Shown here piece after piece: positions 32,885 through 45,116 of a stretch of DNA of 64,000 nucleotides; positions within the stretch are counted from its first letter, which is position 1, and every line of letters begins with the position of its first letter. The stretch spans positions 13,181,280 through 13,245,279 of the forward strand of contig OY998177.1 in assembly GCA_963921935.1 (NCBI GenBank). Direction: 5' to 3'. The DNA comes from Galeruca laticollis. Its lineage: Eukaryota > Arthropoda > Insecta > Coleoptera > Chrysomelidae. The notes beneath the pieces are model-generated. The model had not been told where the DNA came from, did not search any database, and saw nothing but the letters and a program-made list of their open reading frames with translations. Both the position numbers and the translations under genes were made by a program.

Positions 32885-33848
32885 GTAAGGTTTATTTTTA
32901 TAGGTTAGGTTAGACTGAAAACATAAACATTGCATCTTATTTTTAATCTAGGTTATAGAGAGTGAGTGCATTGCACCTATGTCGAATAGTTTAAAGGCGT
33001 TTCCAGTATTTGTTTACATAAAGTATGGAATATGTTGAATCAAACAGTCTTAAAATAAATTGATGGAATTTGAAAAACTTCATGTTAAAATTAACCATAA
33101 ATAAAAGAGTGGTTATTGGTGAATGACGTCAATTTAGACAAAAAATAGATGCATATTTGTATGTATGTCCTTCGCGTCAATTATACTGCAAATAAAATCT
33201 TAAACTAGGTACCTAATAGCATATTCTTGAAGATAAACTAGAAACATAACAAAGGGAAACAAATTGTTTAATTGTTCACAGACATCTCTAGGGTTTGGGT
33301 TTTACAATATATTATAATGAGTTCCTAGTTTATCTTAAATTAAAGCTTATTATAAAATGGTTTTTATTTCAAGAATAATCCATGCCAGTAAAATGGTTTT
33401 ATTATAAATTATAAGTATTCTGTTTAATGATTAAAGGGCAGCTTTTAATTTGCACATTGATATAAGTTACATCAAGCAATATGCTTATTTTTTGGGACAT
33501 CATTACCCTTCTCATTGATAGAATATCATATATGGCAATTTGTTCTGGACCAGATTATCAAGTATCGCAACCAAGATATTCTTCCTCTCACTGAATCTAA
33601 TTTTTAATGTACTTAGTTTGCATTCAAAAAAATGTGTGCAAAAATATCAAGATTGATTTCTCATGATGTGACTGAGATGTTGGAGTTTTCCAGTAATAAT
33701 GTAGATCAGTTCCAAATTCTTCTCATTTTTCTGAACTCTTTTCCTCATACTAGATGTCTAATTAACTCAATATGGTCCTGATTTTGTTAAACACAATTAT
33801 TCGTTTTACCAATACCAATGATACTTTTACTTTGCTCCCATAATTTGT
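32885..33848. other. Probable intron sequence, no features
   Basis: AT-rich sequence after the donor, without ORFs or recognised repeats. Confidence 0.4.
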
Positions 33849-33849
33849 A

Positions 33850-33948
33850 TATATAGGTGCTTATGGAGAATTGGCATATGGGTAGTATTTCATAAAAAGC
33901 CTCTTTCATGGCAATCCAATAAATTTGAATGAATACATGTTCCCTGTT
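33850..33948 (+). repeat. Dispersed repeat shared with 43272-43380
   Basis: Both places carry TATGGAGAATTGGCATA, a TATTTCA(C/T)A block, and AATAAATTTGAATGAATACA followed by TGTT-CTGTTTC, in the same order and spacing. It directly precedes the tandem array here but not at 43.3 kb. Confidence 0.65.
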
Positions 33949-34725
33949 TCCTATAAATCCAGATATACTACAATTTTGGAGAAATTTCGGATTGTTAGCT
34001 TGATACAGCCTCTAGAGTATATATATACGTGGCCAATTTTATGATTGGATATTGTTCAGGACGTGATACAGATGAACCCTATTGATTTTCAGCTTCCCAG
34101 AGCCAGTACAACGGGTCCTGTAAATCCAAATATACTACATTTTTGGAAAAATTTTGGTTTGTTTGCACTATACAGCATCCGGAGTGTGTACAAGTGACCA
34201 ATATCATAATTGCATATTGTTCAGGGTGTCTCACAGATGAACCCTAATTATTTTCAGCTCACCAGAGCCACTCCAACGGGTCCTATAAATCCAGATATAC
34301 AACATTTTTGATCATTTATAGTTTGTTAGTACGATACAGTTTCCAGAGTGTATACAAGTGATCAATCTTATGATTGGATATTGTTCAGGGCATCTCACAG
34401 AGTAACCCAATTGATTTTCAGTACACCAGAGCCACTACAACGGGTCCTATAAATTCAGATATATTACTTTTTGGTAATTTTTTGAGAAATTTTGGTTTGT
34501 TAGCACAATACAGCCTCCGGAGTGTATACAAGTGACCAATTTTATTTTATGATTGGATATTGTTCAGGGTGTCTCACAGATGAATCCTAATGATTTTCAG
34601 CTCACCAGAGCCAGTACAATATATATTAATCCAGATTTACCACATTTTTTAAAAAGTTTGGAGAAATTTTATTTTATTAGCAAGGTACAGCTCCCGGAGT
34701 ACGGAAAAGTTAGTTTTAATCTGTA
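33949..34725 (+). repeat. Tandem array, about 4.6 copies of a 165-bp unit
   Basis: Units start at 33949, 34116, 34281, 34445 and about 34619 with TCCTRTAAATCCAGATATAC. Each contains GATTGGATATTGTTCAGG and TGATTTTCAGC(T)CACCAGAGCCA. Copies differ by roughly 10-20 percent and small indels. No ORF. It could be a satellite or the internal tandem repeats of a Helitron-like element. Confidence 0.85.
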
Positions 34726-34806
34726 AAACCGCTTATTTTTATTCCGCTCAGTGAAAGCCTCAGCAGATAATGGTGATTTTAATTCAATTATAATGGCAGC
34801 AGAAGC

Positions 34807-34810
<4 letters not shown>

Positions 34811-34864
<54 letters not shown>
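34811..34864. repeat. (TA)n tract at a LINE 3' end
   Basis: About 27 TA units, directly abutting the stop-codon end of the minus-strand LINE at 34872 with only GGCCGG between. It is probably the LINE's tail. Confidence 0.9.
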
Positions 34865-34865
<1 letters not shown>

Positions 34866-34866
<1 letters not shown>

Positions 34867-36325
34867 CCGGTTTAGAACGTCTTTCGACGTTGTCCGACGC
34901 CTTGACTCATGGCTTTAACCACGCCCTGTTTGCAAGTGGTTTTCGGTCTTCCTCTTTTCCGACGTTCTATCGGTTGCCAGCTTATTACTTGTTTAGGGAG
35001 TCTTGTTTCTGACATACGTTGTATGTGCCCATACCATGTAAGTTGTTTTTTCTCTATGTCGTCTATAATGGTACCTTCAATCCCCATTATTTCTTCAATG
35101 GTGTCATTCCTGATTCTATCTCTTCTTGAAATCCTGAGTGATCTTCTCATCGCATCCATTTCAACAGCTTCTAATCTTTTTTTATATTTCTCTGTTAGTC
35201 TCCAGTTTTCAGATCCATACAATAGGCTGCTTTTCACTAAAGTTTCATATATATATTGAATTTTCTGTTCTTTGTAATATTTTTATTCCACAGAATGCCA
35301 TTGAGACAAGATATCGCTTTTTTCGCTGTTGTTATTCTACTTTCTATTTCTTTGTTATCTGTCCCAGTTGAGTCAAATGTCACTCCCAGATAGTTATAGG
35401 CCTGACAGTGTGTTATTGTTCGATCACTAGGTTCTCCACCGATACAAAGATATTTGGTCTTTTGAATGTTGACCCTTAGACCCCAGATTTCGTACTCTTC
35501 AATCAACTTGCGCATCATGTACTCCATATCTTCCTTATCATTTGATATAATTGCTTGATCATCGGCAAACTGCAAAGTATAAAGTGTTGTGTTATCGAGT
35601 TCTATTCCCATTCCATGAATTTTCCTTTTCCATTGTTTTAAAGCTGCTGCCACATAGATTTTGAACAATGTTGGCGATATACAACATCCCTGTCTCAAAC
35701 CTTTATTCACTGTAAATTCATCAGTGATATATTTTCCTATTTTTACTCTTGAGTTTTCTCCATTATAAAGATTTTGTAGAGCTGTAATAAGAGTGTGATT
35801 GATGTTGGTGTCTTTTAGAACTTCCCAGAGTTTCACCGTTGGTATTGTGTCGTATGCTTTGTGTAAGTCTACAAATGTTATATGTATTTCTCTGTTAGTA
35901 GCTGTCTTCTTTTCAATAATTTGTTTGAGACAAAATATATTATCGTTACATGTTCTTCCAGCACGAAATACGCTTTGTTCTTCTTCTTCTTGACCTTTAA
36001 TTTCATCCTCTATAAGATCTCTCAGTACTCGTCCATACAGTCTACTGACTGCACTTGTTACGGATATTCCTCTGTAATTTTCACATCGTTTTCTACCGCC
36101 TTTTTTATAGATTGGTGTTATATATGCAGTTTTCCATTCTTCTGGAACGGGATGTCCATTAATGCACATTTTGAATATGTACGCTAGACCCCCGAACAAT
36201 GTATCTGTTCCATTCTTCAGAAGTTCAGCGCACACACCCTCAGGGCCACAAGCTTTTCCATTTTTCAAACCTTTTATTGCTTTTTTGATTATATCCCCAG
36301 TGATTTCAACGTTTTGAATTATACT
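34866..36325 (-). pseudogene. 5'-truncated RTE-like LINE, RT and C-terminus
   Basis: 36268-35237 reads KNGKACGPEGVCAELLKNG, AYITPIYKKGGRKRCENYRGISVTS, FRAGRTCNDNIFCLKQ, VDLHKAYDTIPTVKLW, GLRQGCCISPTLFKIY and LQFADDQAIISN. So the RT active site (FADD) is present. After a frameshift near 35240 the C-terminal segment (SSLLYGSENWRLTEKYKKRLEAVEMDAMRR, then TWYGHIQRM) runs to 34872. The endonuclease is absent. It is related to, but clearly different from, the LINE at 26.5 kb. Confidence 0.85.
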
Positions 36326-36708
36326 TGCAATAAATGTTTTAAATTATTTCAAAGAATGCCGACAGATGAGACAGTTAAGAGTTTTGAAGAACTTAGATGA
36401 TAGTTAGGTACATATTGAGTTGGAAAACGCAATCCTCCCATCCCTCTTCTTTATTACCGAAACTTGGTCCAGCTATATTTGAAGCCCAAAACGCAAAATG
36501 ATGGATTCTGTTACCTATTCTTGTTGCCTTGTCATAAAAACAATTATCAAAGGTGTATGTAGAGGATTTTGAAAGTGACACTGTGAAGATCTGAGGTGTG
36601 GTGTCATTGTATGCGTATTATTTAATCAACTAATGAGTTTCCTGATTTCTGAAAATTAATTATTATTGATTCATATTCAAAATTATTTCTGCTTCATCTC
36701 ATTGTTAG

Positions 36709-36868
36709 ATGTCTGATGAACTGCAAAACAAATTGAACAATGGTTCTACAAATTCGGATGGAAGGAACCTCTTCAATGAAATTGAACTTTTACCAATGTT
36801 CATTGATGACTACTACAACATTGGAAATACTGAAATATTCATTTTTGAACAATTTGAGATCAGAATTG
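36709..36868 (+). other. Exon-like segment cut by the large palindromic element
   Basis: An acceptor-like CTCATTGTTAG precedes MSDELQNKLNNGSTNSDGRN then LFNEIELLPMFIDDYYNIGNTEIFIFEQFEIRIAS. The open frame runs to the point where the palindromic element starts (about 36870). Composition is protein-like (acidic, no low-complexity). It could be a host exon or an old transposon ORF. Not identified. Confidence 0.3.
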
Positions 36869-37537
36869 CTAGTATGACACAAGTTACATTTCATGTGATG
36901 CCTACCTGATGTTTAATAATTATTTTTGGATAGACCAAGAAGTGGCACCCTATGATTGACTTAATATATACTCGTATGACTAGAAAAAAAAGAATATACA
37001 ATATTAAAGCTTAGATATTATTAGCCCTATGGGGATATCCTGGATATCTTTTTTCCCATTTAAGATCAGTATAACTGTGCAATTTAGCATACACAAATCA
37101 AATAAGAGACGGTTTGATGTATGCTGCACGTTTCTGCACAACTGACCTGCGTATGGAGTATCGGCAATCGTGAACTACAAGACTGTTTTACATAAACAAT
37201 ATAGAATAAAATAGTTCAAAATTAAATTACAATACATTTTTACATATCGCCTTTAATGTCGATACATATTATAAAATATCCTAGTATATTAACTGTTAAG
37301 TCTTAAAAATGAAGATATCCAAAATCAATCTTACATTGGTTAGTGTGAAACTGGCTTGTGTTTGTCAAATTCAAAGTGACAGTGTCTCAAATATAATAAT
37401 TGCGAACAATATGGCATTACAAGGTACAAGGGTGAGTAAGATAGTTATTTGTTAATTTATTTAGGATTTAGTTCTAATACAGTAAATAAAAGTAAGTGAA
37501 CCTTTGAAATGTCATCACCAGGTAGAATTCGTCATAG

Positions 37538-37891
37538 TTGTGTAAATATATTACTAAGGATCAGGATAAAACTGAATTAATTATTGTACCTAGAGGTAAT
37601 TTCAGCACTACAAGATGTAGAATTAAATGTAATGGCAACTGTTTGCAATCTAGCGAATACAAATCGAGCAGACAATTAAGTAGACATTGGGAAATTGAAA
37701 AACCTGGTCCTTATTTTTTTGTAAATGGAAAAAAAATAATAACTTTATATGACCCTCCTCATCTTTTGAATTGTTGGAGAGATGTTTTATTTAATTATGA
37801 TATTTTGATAACCATAAATGTGCAATGTTACAAAATATTAAAAATGCTTTTTATATTGATCAAACAAAAAAAATTCAGTCTTTGCATATAA
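37538..37891 (+). pseudogene. P-element/THAP9-like transposase fragment (tentative)
   Basis: The frame starting at TGTAAATATATTACTAAGG encodes KYITKDQDKTELIIVPRGN, then GPYFFVNGKKIITLYDPPHLLNCWRDVLFN. The phrase I-x-LYDPPHLL followed by a short basic turn is characteristic of P-superfamily transposases. The reading continues in other frames to about 38090 (LPLLGHVENITEKTELF, DWFTCGKHKSYIFSQLIK). A small upstream segment at 37413 (MALQGTR followed by GTGAGTAAG) may be its first exon. The assignment rests on one motif. Confidence 0.35.
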
Positions 37892-38099
37892 TTCAAGAAT
37901 CATGTTTTGAAAGTTGAATTGTTCCTGGTAAATTACCACTTTTAGGTCATGTAGAGAATATTACAGAAAAAACTGAACTCTTTGCAAAAGGTTATATAAA
38001 TTTTGATTGGTTCACTTGTGGAAAACATAAATCATACATATTTTCTCAACTCATAAAAGTTTGTGTCCCCTTATTAATTAAAAAAATATTATAATGATG

Positions 38100-40320
38100 A
38101 TAAGAGGACTAACAAACAAAAATATATTTATTTAGTAACTTAATGTACTGCGTTCATTTTTTTTTCAGACCTGTTCCCATCTTCATGGAAATGGGAAATC
38201 TACTTTTTAAACAATTTTTTGTTTTTGTTGTCGATTTTTTTAGAATAACTTAATGTGTAATTTTAGTAAAAATATGTAATTTTGTGATTAATAATAATAT
38301 GTCTGTATGATAAATTAATGATATAGTGATAAATAATTTTTTCATGTTTTGTAATACCAATTTAAAACATCATTTAATATTCAGGCTAGTGTGCCATTCC
38401 ATTTTTACTTTTAGTTTTCGTTAAGTATATGTTCATGGGTCCATTGTGTTTTTATACAACTATGAGTTTTTCTCTGTTTTACATGTTTTGTCCTTTTAAT
38501 TCATTTAAAAAAAGTAAATGTAAAAGTTATGTAAAATTTCTTGTTTTCTGAAATAAAAAAGTTAAAAAAAGGTGAGCGTTGGGCAGCTATGGGGATGGTG
38601 GAGGCTGCAATAGAATTTTTTTGAAAAATATGTAGTTGTATAAATGTCTATAGTGCATGTGTCAGGAAAATGTTTTGTTTTTTTTGTCAGGAATTGTCAG
38701 GAAAACTCTGTTAAGCGATATTAGAATAATAGGAAGTATTATTGAAAATTTACATTTTTTTAATAATAATGTAACTGATAATTTAATCAGATTTTTTTTG
38801 TTATTTTGATATTATCGTTAACTACTAGAATTTCAAAGTTGATAATGTATATAGAATAGTATGTATAAATAACAAACCTATGTATTATGTACAAATATTT
38901 TATTAATTTGTTTTTATATTATGTGCAGGTTATTAAAAAATTAAAATGAATGCTGTTTTATTAATTATTACCTAAATTATTTGTCTGACAATTGTTTATT
39001 ATAATTATTTAATTAGAAAGAATGACATATACCTAATTCTATTTTATTGGAATAAAATAATTATATAATAAACAATTTTAAGACTAACTGTAAAATTTAC
39101 CTTCCCGTAATCCAAACTACCAAATTTAAATATCTCGCCTGTAAGAATTAGTTCTGCCAACCGCAAGGGGTGCGTTCAGATCGACGCGATGCCAGCTGTT
39201 TACGGGAACGAACACTTTCTTAATATGCGTATGTGTAATAAATAAAATATACTGCTGCTAACTACCTATATCACCAATAAGCGAAATGCGTTCTATTAAG
39301 AGTGAGAGGTCCGTCTACACTCTGTGTGGCCATGTTAGTTATGCGCAAGTGCTGTATTTGCCGCCTGTAATATTTTTAAACGAAGATATTTCAGTCAACA
39401 AAAACTTCGTGTCTGATTTTTGATTTGACCAAATAAAGTGCAATTATGGAATTACATTTTTTTTCACTTCTAACATAAATCTCAAATTACGTCTATTATA
39501 GTTGTCTAGCTTACTTCAAAAGGAATCGAAATAAAGTAGATAAACATGAAATATATAGTGAGCACATAACCAGTTAGAGTTATTATTTTTATAAATCATT
39601 TCTTCGATATCTACACACTAATATAGCCCTACATATTGACAAATTAAATGAAGATGGAGTACCTCATGGGATGATTTTTTTTCAAACTGAATTTATTTTT
39701 ATATACCTGTAAATACTTACCTATGAAAATTTAAATTTGGACCAATCTCATTACATAAAAAGCACCGTCTTGGAGACATAGTTTTTAATAAAAGTCTAAA
39801 TAAAAGAAACACGTAAAAACCACAACACAATTATAAAACAAATAACAAAGTCACTAAACATCCAAACCACAGTCTAATTTTACTATGCTGTGTCCAAAGA
39901 AACAACCATAGAGAAAATAAAATATATTATTTGTCTATTCAAACAACCTATATCTCTCCCCTGAAGGTCTAAAATACAGCCAATAATATTAAACAATGCA
40001 ACGTCTCGTTACTCGCATGCGCGTATTGATCTTGGCCACAGACGGTGCAGAGATATATATGTCGGCACTCTAATGGTTACGCTTCCCTGACCGCTAGGCG
40101 CAGTATATTTTATTTATATGTATATGTTTATTCCTCTATGTCTTCTAGTATCTCGACTTGCCAGTAAAACTCGTGAGTCGAGAGTACTACGTTGTGATTG
40201 CGACTTATGCGCGAGTTGAGAAACGCGCGAGTGCATCTGGACGCAATATATCTCACACTCGCGTGTAAATCACCTCATCAGGACAAGCACTAAGAGATCC
40301 ACGATATGAAGTCGTCAATG
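38100..40320. other. Non-coding loop of the large palindromic element
   Basis: AT-rich, no ORF with recognisable domains. From about 39990 to 40310 the sequence becomes CG-richer with words like CGCGCGAGTG and CTCGCATGCGCG. This could be a promoter region. The end (40330 on) is homologous to the loop of the 751-bp element. Confidence 0.4.
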
Positions 40321-41214
40321 AACAGAGAAACCTAGTGAGTTCTCTACTTTTAAGGCTTCTGCCTTCTTAAGTAATAGCAAATATAGTTCTATATAATTGC
40401 ACAGTTGTGCTGATCATAAATGGGAAAAATATATCCAGGATATCTCCATAGGGCTAATAATATCCAAGCTTTAATATTTGTAATATATATTCTTTTTTCT
40501 ATTCATATGCAGTGTTTAAGAATATTCTATGCCAACATAGGGTTTTCAATACAGAGTCTAAAAGCGACAATATGTGAAGAAACAAGTATATCCAGTGTAT
40601 TACCTATTTTCTTTAACATGGTATCATAACATGCCAAATAAGTATCATTGCAACTGTTAATGTATTTACAAATATCACAAAGATAAACCGTCTGTAATTC
40701 CTACGCTCCTGATAAAACGATTTCGTCTAAAGCCGTAATTCTTCTATTTTTATCTATCCCGTCTTCATTTTCAATCTACACGTTGGAAGTGTAAGTGCCC
40801 ATATAATATTCCTTTTTATTAATAACAGAAATTATTGTTCATTAAATTTCAATTTAAAACTATAATCCCCTAATAGTCAACGGGAAAATGTAAGGGTCAC
40901 ATGGCATTACTAGTGTGTAAGAAAGACAATAATGAGATAGACAATCAAAAGTCAGCGTAGATTATTACAGTTAAAGTAAGGATACTAGAGTATACGAATC
41001 ACGCGTGCGCTTCTCGAGGGCGGTACCTACCATACGAATCGCGCGTGTGCCCTCGAGGACGTTTAACTGTACGTCTGGGTACGTCACTACCTGTTTGATG
41101 CGTAAGAGGGACGATCTTTGTAAATCTTATAAAATGAGCATGCAGATACACCAAAAAGTGCAAATTGTAAAATTGTATTAACAGGGTAATTTATATCGAT
41201 AAATAGCAGAAAAT

Positions 41215-42105
41215 TTGTTTATTGTGACATTCGAAAATGCCCAACCAATTAGCAAGAAACAAGTGAGGACAGTTATAAAAAATTTTGAAGAGCATGGATG
41301 TGTCACTCCTACAAAACATGGACCGCGAAAACAAAATTGTCAAACCCAATCCGGAAAAGAAGAAAGAGATATTTTAATCTGTGCAAGTGTGGAAAATGAT
41401 CCTGTACACTGTCCACTCATTTAGCCAAGGATTTTGATGTTGATCCGAAAACGAGTCGGACTGTATTTAAAAAAATGGCTATCGTAGTTTTAAACTGAAA
41501 AATAGTCATGAAATACTCCCAGACGATCAATTTCGTAGAACGTAATTTTGCGAAGTAGTTATGGAAAAATACAATTGGGCGCAAACTTTTCGATAAATAT
41601 TTTGTTCACAGATAAATCGACTTTTCCCATACACGGTACACAATTTACATCCGTTATGCGAAATTGGACCAGGACAAACCTACACAAACACTACAATGGT
41701 AGAACTCAATATCCCCAAAAGTTAAATGTTTGGGCTGGAATATTAGGTGAACATTTAATTGGACCATTTTTTATTGACGGCTATTTAACCGAACAAAATT
41801 ATTTGAATATGCAGCAAAATTTCCCAGCAGATGATCTCCACGAATGGAAACTTTAGATGGCCTGTTACATCTCCAGAGCTGGCGCCCAACGATTTCTTTT
41901 TCTGGGGTTGTGTGAAATAGAGAATTTATGGATTCCAGGAGAACAGGACCAGTTTCTGAATGAACTTAGGGAACAAATTCTACAAGTCTGTATGGAAATA
42001 ACACCTCAAATGCTCACACATGTTCGTCAAGAATTTTATAATCGGCTCGGTTACTGTTTAGCTCAAAACGGGGGTTTATTCGAACATTTGATTTCAGTTC
42101 ATTGA
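41215..42105 (+). pseudogene. Mariner/IS630-type transposase, decayed
   Basis: N-terminal HTH part: KKQVRTVIKNFEEHGCVTPTKHG. After frame changes the DDE domain shows NILFTDKSTFPIHGTQF (first Asp), then LNVWAGILGEHLIGPFFIDGYLTEQNYL. The segment with the second Asp (expected QDGAPAH-like) is deleted after NMQQN. The other frame then gives WPVTSPELAPNDFFFWGCVK, the third acidic region, followed by a stop. The C-terminus runs to 42105. It sits within the right arm of the palindromic element. Confidence 0.75.
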
Positions 42106-43271
42106 AGAATTAAAAAGTTTATTTTTTACCTATCAGAATATTAGTTTTACTTAAAAATAATAGGCATTTTCATTAGAATTCTCTATTTTTATGTTTATTA
42201 TCGAAAGCGTTTCTCAATTTGTACTATGTGTACACAAAGAGTTCGTTTCTCATTTGGAAACAAACGTAAACCAGTCAAACATGTTTTGTTAATATATACA
42301 AAAACCGAACCAAGTGTTCAGAGATATCTTTCACGTTGCAAAATCTGAAAAAAGTAAAGGTTTTAACCGCTTTCAAACTCAAAACTAGAACAATTTCCAG
42401 CATTACAATAAAATGTTCAACAAATAGATCGGATTAATTATCTTGATCTATTACAACACCTCGAATTATCTTAATTAAAAGCTTATTATAACTTGTTCTC
42501 GTGTTAGAACAATGCATTTTACAATTAATATAAATATACATTGAAAGTTGGCAACACTGTTTCTGTTATCCTGTTAGTACATACAAAGAATTTATACTTG
42601 TCACACAGTCGCCGATTATGGACATGTATTGTACGTTTTTCACTTTATGGTATCCTGTTAGCGAAAAAGAGTAATACACTGAATTTATATGTATTTGTTA
42701 CTTTTTAACACATTGTCGCTTAAACATATGTGCCCACAGAAAATTCCTAATACTGTATATTATGTCAATCATAAGGTCTTGGTCTATCCAAAAATAATTA
42801 TTAAACTTCAGATAGGCGTCACATGAAATGTAACTTCTGTCATTCTGACGATGATTGTAATATCGAAGTAATTGTAATTTTTTTAGAATTTTACCTTTTT
42901 TCATTATATTGTGGAATTATTGAGAAAAATTTTCATTAAAAAAAGTAATAGGAGTATATTCCACACAGTAAGGGTTGAAACAGTAAATTTAACTAATTTG
43001 TCCCTGATAAACATTGAAAAAGAAATTCACATAGAAACCAGTGACATTGTGAGGGATTTTTGCTGATGCAAAAGCTGGAAACGAGACTGGAAATGAGAAC
43101 TTCGTTATTGTAAAGCCTTAGTTCTTAACAATATATGATAATTCGAAAGAAATCTATTTTTGTGAACCATTAAATGAAACTAGATATACATCTTCATTCG
43201 ATTGGACTCTAGTAACTTACTACCAAAAATGGTGGGCGAGGAGTGCCAAAATATATTTCGCTCCCGAGCGT

Positions 43272-43380
43272 AGAAAAGCCGCCTATGGAGAATTGGCATA
43301 AGTGTATTATTTCACAAAGTGTTTCTTTGAAGGCAGTACAATAAATTTGAATGAATACATGTTTTCTGTTTCATATTTTT
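43272..43380 (+). repeat. Dispersed repeat shared with 33850-33948
   Basis: Second copy of the block described at 33850, starting CGCCTATGGAGAATTGGCAT. It is not followed by the 165-bp tandem units here. Confidence 0.6.
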
Positions 43381-43603
43381 TTAATATAATCTCTCTTTGG
43401 TTAAAATTTTCATAAAATGTTTTCTAAATAAATATTATCTGCTATGACTTGAGATTGGCAATATGGAGCACTATAACCAAAAGTTCTTCTAGAATCGTTG
43501 AATATGTGGTATAATAAATATACTGGAACTTCAGTACATGATCTGTCTTACTCAATTTTTCTGTGCTGGCATATAAACTGATATTTGTTTTTTTTTTTGT
43601 TAG

Positions 43604-43705
43604 GGGGACAAAAGCGTTCTTGTTTCTGATACTGACGAAGAGGATGACTCTAAAAATGAAATCAAAGTTAAAAACTCACCGTTATTAGATTGCTTCATAT
43701 CTACG
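43604..43705 (+). CDS. Candidate internal exon of an unidentified host gene
   Basis: A long polypyrimidine tract (TTTGTTTTTTTTTTTGTTAG) precedes a 34-codon exon reading GDKSVLVSDTDEEDDSKNEI then KVKNSPLLDCFIST, which ends at ACG|GTAAGTG, a near-perfect donor. It is phase 0 at both ends, matching the phase of the candidate first exon at 32813-32884. The acidic Ser/Asp segment (SDTDEEDDS) looks like a CK2-type phosphorylated linker. No family recognised. Confidence 0.55.
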
Positions 43706-44370
43706 GTAAGTGTTTATTAGGCCTATTATATAAACTAAAAACATTTAAAGACGCAAAATTTATTTAATTTCATTTAGATTAAGAGCCAGGGCGTGCCAAA
43801 CATACGTTTTAGTATTTTTTATGTGCAATCTCGTTAAAATAGGTAAGAATTATTGTGTATTACAAACCTCGATTAATGGTGACTTAACCAGGTATCAGGT
43901 GTGCAATAAATGTACTCCTTCATGTTAAAGTATAAAGTCTGACATCAATACATATGTTGTTTAAACAAAGCCAGACCAATCTGATGGGTCTAACACACCG
44001 CCAGGCTCAGTATAGGAGTAAAAAAACACATTATTCAAGTTTTGTAACACCCGAGCATGTTACGTACTGTTGTGAGAATGAAAACCAAAATTTGTAGCCA
44101 TTATACTTTAACTTAAATTGAATACACTTTTTACTACCACCATGTAAACTTTCTTTGTACAGGGCCAGAAAGTTTAAGGAATTTCAAAGAAGTGCCAGAA
44201 TTCTAGAAAACATTCATTTTGTTTTGCAATCTTTTTATTAAAACATTACACAGAAATGCTTATTAGTTAACAATTTAATTTTCATTGAAAGGCCCTGCCC
44301 TATCACCTCGTAGCGACCCGCAACACATGAATTACGCGGCTAGTCTAGCAGGCTCCGTTACCTATGCGTC
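43706..44370. other. Probable intron, no features
   Basis: Sequence downstream of the strong donor. I see no second exon and no recognisable repeat. Confidence 0.4.
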
Positions 44371-44379
44371 TGTTATTCT

Positions 44380-45110
44380 ACTTCTAGTAGAGGGTTGTGT
44401 CTAGCTGAGTGATGTAGCATCCAAAATATTAGTATTGGGTAACTCTCGATGTTTTGTGGCCCTATCTGTACGGAAGCATTGGCGTATGGTTGACAACTGA
44501 ATATCATAAATTTGGTTTTGGCGACATCCATTTTTAGACCCATTTCCCGCCCTGTATAGTGTTTACGCAATCCAACAACTCTGGACGGCCCCGAATACTA
44601 TCGCAAAATATGACCGTGTCGTCAGCATATCTAATATTATTAATCAGTCCACCATTGATATTCACTCCGAGGTCCTTATCCTGCAAAACCGGTTTGAAAA
44701 TTATATCCGACTATATCTTGAATAATAGTGGGGACAGAATGCATCCCTGTTTGACGCCTCGTTAAGTTGAATATAACATTCGTCGGTTAGTTTTCCATCA
44801 ATTTTAACAACTGCTTTCTGCTTCCACTACAAGTTTTCTATGTTACGCAGATTCTGCCATCGATTCCCAAGGTTCTTAATATGTTCAAAAGCGGTCGTCC
44901 ATGCTGAACCCTATCAAAATATTTTTCATAGTCGATGAAAGCTACATAGATGTATTTGCGTTGGTCGAGATACTTCTTTTGGAGAAGTATATTTAAGACA
45001 AAAAGTGCGTTACGGGTGCCAAGAGCATTCCTAAAGCCATACTAGGTTTCATATAGGTCCGATAAGGTTATCTATGTCTAGGACCCTTTCGCATCGACTT
45101 CTTATTTTTC
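44380..45110 (-). pseudogene. Heavily decayed LINE RT fragment
   Basis: On the minus strand, pieces in shifting frames correspond to RT motifs. The reverse complement of 44740-44765 gives the RQGCILSP-like block, the complement around 44615 the YADDTVIF box, and 44570-44373 the GREMGLKMDVAKTKFM segment. It is related to the RTE-like LINE at 8.9-10.5 kb and is interrupted downstream by the MITE. Confidence 0.65.
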
Positions 45111-45116
45111 CATGTA

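Larger units (their letters stand above)
36870..42995 (-). mobile_element. Large copy of the palindromic element with long loop and internal insertions
   Basis: The left arm (36870-37085) and the right arm (40330-40510, then 42715-42995) are inverted copies matching the arms of the 751-bp element at 55676. Shared words include AAGTTACATTTCATGTGA, GGTCTATCC/GGATAGACC, AAGCTTAGATATTATTAGCC and ACTGTGCAATT. The outer right end reads to GGGTTGAAACAGTAAATTT, the family terminus. The right arm is split by about 2.2 kb containing a mariner-type pseudogene. The loop (37086-40330) contains a P-element-like ORF. The left end is truncated. Confidence 0.6.
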
